Under the pieces are notes generated by a model. The model saw nothing but the letters and a program-made list of their open reading frames with translations, had not been told where the DNA came from and did not search any database. DNA of 27,628 bases from Bog-159 sp035541265 (GTDB taxonomy: Bacteria; Acidobacteriota; Terriglobia; Bryobacterales; Bryobacteraceae): assembly GCA_035541265.1 (NCBI GenBank), contig DATKNQ010000278.1, positions 1 to 27,628 on the forward strand, written 5' to 3'. Positions 23,488-27,628 of the stretch are shown in pieces. Position 1 is the stretch's first letter; every line of letters begins with the position of its first letter. Position numbers and translations under genes: made by a program.

Positions 23488-24882
23488 TTAGGCGAGCAGC
23501 CTGGGATAACGCGCATGCACGTGCAGGATCAACTCGCCAAACAATGTGTTGGCCCAGGCAAACCAGGAACGTGTGAATTTGGCGGCGTCGTCTTTCGAAA
23601 ACGATTCATGCATGAAACCGGTGGCGGCATGCGTGGCTTTGAGCGTGGCCAGGCAGGCGCCGATCTCCCCCTCATCCTGCGAGGTCAGCGCGCGCGTGAT
23701 GATGCCCAGCGGCCAGATCATATTCAGTCCCGAATGTGGACTGCCGAGCCCCGCCGCCACCTTGCCCCGACAGAAGTAGGGATTGTCGCCGCTCAGCACC
23801 AGCTTGCGCGTGCGCTGGTACAGCGGGTCGTCGACCTTCACGCAGCCCAGATAGGGCAAAGCGATCAGGCTGGGAACGTTGGCGTCGTCCTGAAATAGCT
23901 GATTGCCGTATCCATCGGCTTCGTAGGCGTAGACCTCGCCGTACGCCGGCTTGACAGCGGTCGCGTACCTGGCCAACGCTTCACGGATCTGGCCGGCCAG
24001 GCTTGCGCAGTCATTCGCAGCGGCGGCGTCGTGCAACTCGGTGGTGTAGATCTCGCGCATCTGGTCGAGCGCGGTAACCGCGAACAAGTTCGAAGGGATG
24101 AGCATTGGAAAGATGCAGGCGTCGTCCGACGGGCGGAACCCGGAATGGATCAACCCGTTGGGCCGGGTCGGATTGCCGTATCCATCCTGCGGCAGGGTGT
24201 CGCCGGGCACTGGCGTGATGCGCTGAAACTTGTAGGGGCCCAGGCCGTGCAGGCGTTGCTGCTCCCGGAACGTCTGCACGATGAGTTTCGCTGCCTGCCG
24301 CCAATTGGCATCGAAGCACGAGCCGTCGCCGGTCTGCTTCCAATAACCGTGCGCCAGGCGCACGGGATAGCACAGCGAATCGATTTCCCATTTGCGCTCG
24401 TGCAGCTCGGGCTTCATCTGGGTCAGGTCCTTGTCCCACGCGCTGCCGGTCGGGCCGAAGTTGAAAGCGTTGGCGTATGGGTCGATGAGGATCGAGCGCG
24501 TTTGCCGCCGGACGACTCCTTCGATCAGGTTCTTCAACCTGGCATCGTCTTTCGTGAGCGGAAGGTAGGGCCACACTTGCGCGCTCGAATCGCGCAGCCA
24601 CATGGCGTGGATGTCGCCCGTGACCACGAAGGTGTCCGGCTTCCCGTCGAGCATGCCAGTGCGCACCGTGGTGTCGAGCGTGTTCGGAAAGCAATTCTCA
24701 AACAGCCAAGCGAGTTCCGGGTCGGCGATGGATTTGGCGACCTCGGCGATTTTTGCCTCGACCGCCTCACTGGTGAACTTGCGCTCGGCGACAGGCGGGC
24801 GGCGGCTGGTAAATGGCGTGGATGCAGCAAATCCTAACGAGGACAGCGCCATCGATTGGAGAAAAGCACGGCGAGTGGACAT
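23488..24882 (-). CDS. GH125 exo-alpha-1,6-mannosidase, Tat-exported
   Basis: A 464-residue glycoside hydrolase of family 125 (formerly DUF1237), whose members cut terminal alpha-1,6-mannose with inversion. Family blocks are clear: TGDIHAMWLRDSSAQVWPY (88-106), WEIDSLCYP (165-173), SGFRPSDDACIFPMLIPSN (247-265) and GFMHESFSKDD (422-432). The likely acid Asp253 and base Glu426 are 173 residues apart, the same spacing I recall for Asp220 and Glu393 of the Clostridium perfringens enzyme. The N-terminus carries TRRAFLQ and a hydrophobic stretch, a good twin-arginine signal, so it probably works outside the cytoplasm on fungal or yeast mannan, or N-glycan mannose. It is divergent from the AraC gene across 42 bases. 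Confidence 0.9.
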   Translation of the reverse strand: MSTRRAFLQSMALSSLGFAASTPFTSRRPPVAERKFTSEAVEAKIAEVAKSIADPELAWLFENCFPNTLDTTVRTGMLDGKPDTFVVTGDIHAMWLRDSSAQVWPYLPLTKDDARLKNLIEGVVRRQTRSILIDPYANAFNFGPTGSAWDKDLTQMKPELHERKWEIDSLCYPVRLAHGYWKQTGDGSCFDANWRQAAKLIVQTFREQQRLHGLGPYKFQRITPVPGDTLPQDGYGNPTRPNGLIHSGFRPSDDACIFPMLIPSNLFAVTALDQMREIYTTELHDAAAANDCASLAGQIREALARYATAVKPAYGEVYAYEADGYGNQLFQDDANVPSLIALPYLGCVKVDDPLYQRTRKLVLSGDNPYFCRGKVAAGLGSPHSGLNMIWPLGIITRALTSQDEGEIGACLATLKATHAATGFMHESFSKDDAAKFTRSWFAWANTLFGELILHVHARYPRLLA

Positions 24883-24912
24883 CTCATCTTTATCCTACGC
24901 TGCCTCTTCGGC

Positions 24913-24918
24913 TAGAAT
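24913..24918 (+). promoter_or_regulatory. -10-like TAGAAT placed for a leaderless AraC transcript
   Basis: TAGAAT is followed by six bases (AATTCG) and the GTG start at 24925. TTATCC, 17 bases upstream (24890-24895), is a weak -35. No ribosome binding site lies before the gene, so a leaderless message is plausible. Confidence 0.4.
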
Positions 24919-24924
24919 AATTCG

Positions 24925-25386
24925 GTGCCGCATCCGCTCTTATATACGGCTCCTCTCCGGCTGGGCCCGGTCGTCGACGATGAGCTGTTCCGACGCTTGT
25001 GCCGTTCGCGGGAGTGGCTGGCGGCGCACATCGACAGCCCCGTTCACTTGGCCGACGCGGCGCGCGCAGCGTACCTGTCTCGTTATCATTACCACCGCCT
25101 CTTCGCGCACACTTTCGGCGAGACGCCGCACGAATTCCTCACGCGCCTGCGCATCGATCGCGCCAAACGCCTGCTCGCGCGCGACCAGTTGGATGTGACG
25201 GAGGTCTGCTTCGCCGTCGGGTATGAGAGCCTCGGCTCGTTCAGCACCCGGTTCCGTAAGGTGGTGGGCTACTCACCATCCTCGTACCGGCGCGCCATTC
25301 GCAGGATCTTCCCAGCGCCGAAACTGCCCGTGTATCACTTCGTTCCGAACTGTTATTTGTTAAATCACGGCGTCGCGCCGTTCTGA
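24925..25386 (+). CDS. Short AraC-family transcriptional regulator (DNA-binding domain only)
   Basis: A 153-residue protein made almost entirely of the AraC double helix-turn-helix: first HTH at about 41-61 (VHLADAARAAYLSRYHYHRLF), linking helix with FGETPHEFLTRLRIDRAKRLL (64-84), and second HTH at about 90-112 (DVTEVCFAVGYESLGSFSTRF), closing with the family motif GYSPSSYRR. There is no N-terminal sugar-binding cupin; a C-terminal tail (about 128-153, PVYHFVPNCYLLNHG) is all that remains. The GTG start is taken because it is the first possible one after the -10-like hexamer. Short regulators of this kind often stand before VOC genes, as here, and probably control them. The ligand is unknown. 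Confidence 0.85.
   Translation: MPHPLLYTAPLRLGPVVDDELFRRLCRSREWLAAHIDSPVHLADAARAAYLSRYHYHRLFAHTFGETPHEFLTRLRIDRAKRLLARDQLDVTEVCFAVGYESLGSFSTRFRKVVGYSPSSYRRAIRRIFPAPKLPVYHFVPNCYLLNHGVAPF
25367..25381 (+). terminator. Strong short hairpin ACGGCG-TCG-CGCCGT at the end of the AraC gene
   Basis: Six perfect GC-rich stem pairs with a three-base loop end three bases before the stop codon of the AraC gene. There is no T-run after it, so it may be a weak or partial terminator, a stability element, or simply a consequence of coding sequence. Confidence 0.2.
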
Positions 25387-25450
25387 CAGCAAGATCCGAG
25401 AAGCAAACATGGGCGAGGCCTGACATTCTGGATCTGGAGGCAACTTACAA

Positions 25451-25885
25451 ATGATTCAACGGCTCTCACATGTCACCGTATGGGTGCTCAATCAGGACGA
25501 GGCTTACGATTTCTATGTCAACAAACTCGGCTTCAAAGTGAATACCGACGCCAAGATGGACAACGGTTTCCGTTGGCTCACGGTCTCGCCGCAGGGCCAG
25601 CCTGACCTCGAAATGGTGCTGATGCCGACGGACCCCAGTCCGATGATGGACCAGGAGACTTCCGATACCCTGCGCTCGCTCATCCGCAAAGGCAAGCTCG
25701 GCGCGGGAGTCTTCGCCACCGCCGACTGCCGCAAGACCTACGAGGAGCTGAAGGCCAAGGGCGTGGAATTCAGCCAGCCGCCCACCGAGCGTTTCTACGG
25801 CGTCGAGGCGCTGATGAAAGACAACTCCGGCAACTGGTTCAGCCTGTCGAGCGCGCTGCTCGCGGGCAATGGGACGGAGGCGTGA
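25451..25885 (+). CDS. VOC (glyoxalase/bleomycin-resistance fold) protein
   Basis: A 144-residue vicinal-oxygen-chelate protein with two beta-alpha-beta-beta-beta modules: LSHVTVWVLNQDEAYDFYVNKLGF (5-28) begins the first, and GAGVFATADCRKTYEELKAKGVEF (about 85-108) the second. His7 and Glu54 (DLEMVLMP) occupy usual metal positions of the first module; the second module lacks obvious His/Glu ligands. It could bind or modify a small hydrophobic or electrophilic compound. GGAGG lies ten bases before the ATG. Its stop overlaps the start of the next gene as GTGA, so the two are cotranslated, and the AraC gene 64 bases upstream probably regulates both. Confidence 0.85.
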   Translation: MIQRLSHVTVWVLNQDEAYDFYVNKLGFKVNTDAKMDNGFRWLTVSPQGQPDLEMVLMPTDPSPMMDQETSDTLRSLIRKGKLGAGVFATADCRKTYEELKAKGVEFSQPPTERFYGVEALMKDNSGNWFSLSSALLAGNGTEA

Positions 25886-27057
25886 GCGCCGCGCCGATCG
25901 AGAAGCTGCGCGCCTGGTGGTCGCATCGCCAGGCGCTCGATGGCGGGCTCGCCGGTAAGCCCGCGGCCGATGTCTTGCAGCAGACCGGATGGGCGCGGTC
26001 TGTGGGCGGATCGGCTCCGTATCTGACGCTGTTTGCCCGAGCCGGCACGTTACGCGAAGCGGCGGACAAGGCCGTGGCGGATCTGGAGATCCACGAACTT
26101 CCGGCCGCGCGCGGCTGCACCTACGTGGTTCCGGGCAGTGACTTCGCCCTGGCGCTCAAAGCGGGCGAGAGCTTTCGCGGCGCCGAGATGAAGGTGGCTT
26201 ACAAGCTGGGCGTCACGGACAAGGAAATCGACAAGCTCTGCGACGCGGTGGCGAAGGCGCTCGCACGCGGCCCGCTCGATCCCGACGAGATTCGCGAGGC
26301 CACTGGTAAGGCTTCCCGCAGCTTGGGCGAAGAAGGCAAGAAGAAGGGCCTGACCACCACACTGCCGCTGGCGCTCGGCAAATTGCAGGCTGCGGGCAAC
26401 ATCCGCCGCGTCCCGCTGAACGGCCGCCTCGATCAGCAGCGCTACCGGTACACGCTTTGGAGTCCGAATCCGGTGGCGCAGTTCAAGCTGTCGCCCGAAG
26501 AGGTCAACACGGAACTCGCGCGCCGCTACTTCACCTGGACCGGGCCGGCATCCATGGCGGAGTTTCAATGGTTCTCCGCGCTCAGCGGAAAGGCTGCGCA
26601 GGCTGCGGTCGCGCCGCTCGATCTGGAGGAACTCGCCGACGGCCGCTTGATGCTGCCGGACGATCGCGAAGAGTTCGAAGCCTTCCAAACTCCAAAGACC
26701 GCGCAATATGTTCTGGTGAGCAGCCTCGATGGAGTCAGTCTGCTGCGGCGCGACCTTTCAAGCCTGGCCGATGCGGCCTGCCTGAAACATTCTTTGTTCG
26801 CCGCGTCGCGCGGCGGCTTGGTGCCCGACCTGCCCACACATGGCATCTTCGATCGCGGCCGTCTGGTGGGGCTCTGGGTTTACGATCCCGCCGCCGAGTC
26901 GATCGTGTGGACAGCTTTCATCGCGAAAAACAACGACCTGCGCGAGGCTGTCGCCAAGACCGAATTGTACGTCCGAACCCAATTGGGCGACGTGCGCGCC
27001 GGCAGCCTGGATAGTCCGAAGAGCCGCCCTCCGCTCATCGCGGCGTTGAGCAAGTGA
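25882..27057 (+). CDS. Winged-helix HTH_42 (AlkZ/YcaQ-like) protein without the glycosylase motif
   Basis: A 391-residue protein of the tandem winged-helix family that includes the DNA glycosylases AlkZ and YcaQ. Recognisable parts are the N-terminal lead (LRAWWSHRQALDGG), the HELPAARGCTYVVP segment (about 71-84), the winged-helix pair through LGKLQAAGNIRRVP, the YFTWTGPASMAEFQWFSALSG helix region (about 214-234) and the C-terminal GLWVYDPA and YVRTQLGD blocks. Where AlkZ and YcaQ carry the catalytic Gln-x-Gln pair, this protein reads GWARSVGG (about 36-43), so base excision by that mechanism is unlikely. It may bind DNA without cutting. It starts with GTG inside the VOC stop codon (GTGA). 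No cysteine or metal site is evident. Confidence 0.75.
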   Translation: MSAAPIEKLRAWWSHRQALDGGLAGKPAADVLQQTGWARSVGGSAPYLTLFARAGTLREAADKAVADLEIHELPAARGCTYVVPGSDFALALKAGESFRGAEMKVAYKLGVTDKEIDKLCDAVAKALARGPLDPDEIREATGKASRSLGEEGKKKGLTTTLPLALGKLQAAGNIRRVPLNGRLDQQRYRYTLWSPNPVAQFKLSPEEVNTELARRYFTWTGPASMAEFQWFSALSGKAAQAAVAPLDLEELADGRLMLPDDREEFEAFQTPKTAQYVLVSSLDGVSLLRRDLSSLADAACLKHSLFAASRGGLVPDLPTHGIFDRGRLVGLWVYDPAAESIVWTAFIAKNNDLREAVAKTELYVRTQLGDVRAGSLDSPKSRPPLIAALSK

Positions 27058-27628
27058 TCAGTTGACAGCCATCGTCACGCCCGCCTGGCTTGTAGCACCG
27101 CCGATCGTGACCGTCACCGGTACGGCATTTCCGGGCACGACGCTCTGCGGAATCTCCGCGTTAATCTGAATCACTCCCGGCATCAGTCCCGGCGCGGCGC
27201 CCGCATACTTAACCACCGCGGTCTGCCCGCCAATCTGCACCGAAACCTGCGCCACCGGCGCGGGCAATACGCTGATCGCGAGGCGCCCATCGACTCCGGG
27301 CGGGTCGGTGATGCCTTCGCCTGTGCCCCACAGGCTCACGATCGATCCACGGCTCGCGGGCGCGCCGGCGGAGTTGTGCGTGATGCCATCCTGGTTGAGG
27401 ATCGCACCCTGCCCGGTACCCGACGCATTGGCCGTAAATAATCCCGGCGCGGTAGGCGCCACCGTTACCTGTAACGGATCGGAGCGTACGCCCTGATATT
27501 CCACCTGCACATGGGTAGTCGGGTTAATGGCGCCGAAGTAAGGCGTCACTGCGGCGGTCTGCGTGGCGGATACATACACGATCGGCGCCGGAATGCCGTC
27601 GAACAGCACCCGCACGCCCGCGACACTG
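27058..27628 (-). CDS. Solibacter-type C-terminal domain protein (TIGR03437-like), partial
   Basis: The frame enters from the right edge; the visible 189 codons are the C-terminal end. It shows the repeated beta-sandwich pattern of the Solibacter uncharacterised C-terminal domain: FDGIPAPIVYVSATQTAAVTPY, VQVEYQGVRSDPLQVTV, APTAPGLFTANASG, then GSIVSLWGTGEGITDPP, QVSVQIGGQTAVVKYAGAAPG, GVIQINAEIPQ and a final VTVTIGGATSQ. This domain sits at the end of large secreted or surface proteins, often after NHL, IPT/TIG or peptidase domains that would lie outside the window. A GTG at 27615 is in frame, but the preceding codons continue the domain, so it is not the start. Its stop is directly back-to-back with that of the HTH_42 gene (TGATCA). 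Confidence 0.9.
   Translation of the reverse strand, partial: SVAGVRVLFDGIPAPIVYVSATQTAAVTPYFGAINPTTHVQVEYQGVRSDPLQVTVAPTAPGLFTANASGTGQGAILNQDGITHNSAGAPASRGSIVSLWGTGEGITDPPGVDGRLAISVLPAPVAQVSVQIGGQTAVVKYAGAAPGLMPGVIQINAEIPQSVVPGNAVPVTVTIGGATSQAGVTMAVN

Noticed and set aside
1..27628. tRNA, rRNA, CRISPR, insertion sequence or prophage signals
   Set aside because: I looked for CCA-ended cloverleaves, regular spaced repeats, transposase motifs and terminal repeats and saw none; the region looks like ordinary chromosome.

Overview
The window reads as a chromosomal segment of an acidobacterium close to Solibacter/Bryobacter (Bryobacterales). The evidence is a set of lineage-marking families found together: a lone ADOP-type permease (1967-4435), a secreted acidobacterial VWFA-type protein (21459-22463), a Solibacter-type C-terminal domain protein at the right edge (27058-27628), two Tat-exported sugar enzymes and generally GC-rich, densely packed genes on both strands. 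I see no rRNA, tRNA, CRISPR array, insertion sequence or phage gene.

Layout, left to right. 1-1929 (minus): start of a secreted protein running off the edge, overlapped by a Tat-exported enolase-superfamily (acid-sugar dehydratase-like) enzyme, then a small zinc-ribbon membrane protein. 1967-4435 (minus): ADOP permease. 4709-7645 (minus): a two-gene operon of a periplasmic decaheme cytochrome c (ten CxxCH motifs) and an MtrB/PioB-like outer-membrane barrel, the core of a trans-outer-membrane electron conduit. 7772-10338 (plus, divergent): a class III aminotransferase and a Gfo/Idh/MocA-type oxidoreductase sharing a TAATG junction, with a perfect 7-bp-arm palindrome in the gap between the two operons. 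10339-10677: no convincing gene. 10684-12167 (plus): a secreted esterase and a small secreted cysteine-containing protein with its own promoter. 12187-13955 (minus): a D-threonine aldolase/D-serine dehydratase-like enzyme coupled to a secreted protein of unknown function. 14058-18528 (plus): an RND pump followed by its membrane-fusion partner. 18613-19602 (plus): secreted M48 metalloprotease. 19586-21405 (minus): an S24 (LexA-like) protease-domain protein coupled by ATGA to mutY. 21459-24882 (minus): VWFA protein, cysK and a Tat-exported GH125 exo-mannosidase. 24925-27057 (plus): AraC-type regulator, VOC protein and a winged-helix (HTH_42/AlkZ-like) protein. 27058-27628 (minus): partial Solibacter-type C-terminal domain.

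Functionally the genes fit a soil heterotroph that degrades plant or fungal sugars outside the cytoplasm, has an efflux and envelope quality-control set, and may move electrons across its outer membrane. The most unusual parts are the decaheme/barrel pair facing an uncharacterised aminotransferase-oxidoreductase pair across a palindrome, and the S24-mutY pair, in which an apparently self-cleaving LexA-like domain is attached to an unrecognised N-terminal domain with no visible helix-turn-helix. Two genes with GTG starts (decaheme cytochrome, AraC regulator) have a -10-like hexamer exactly six bases before the start codon, which suggests leaderless transcripts; TAGAAT recurs upstream of five genes. 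All family names are from recognition by eye; no search was run.
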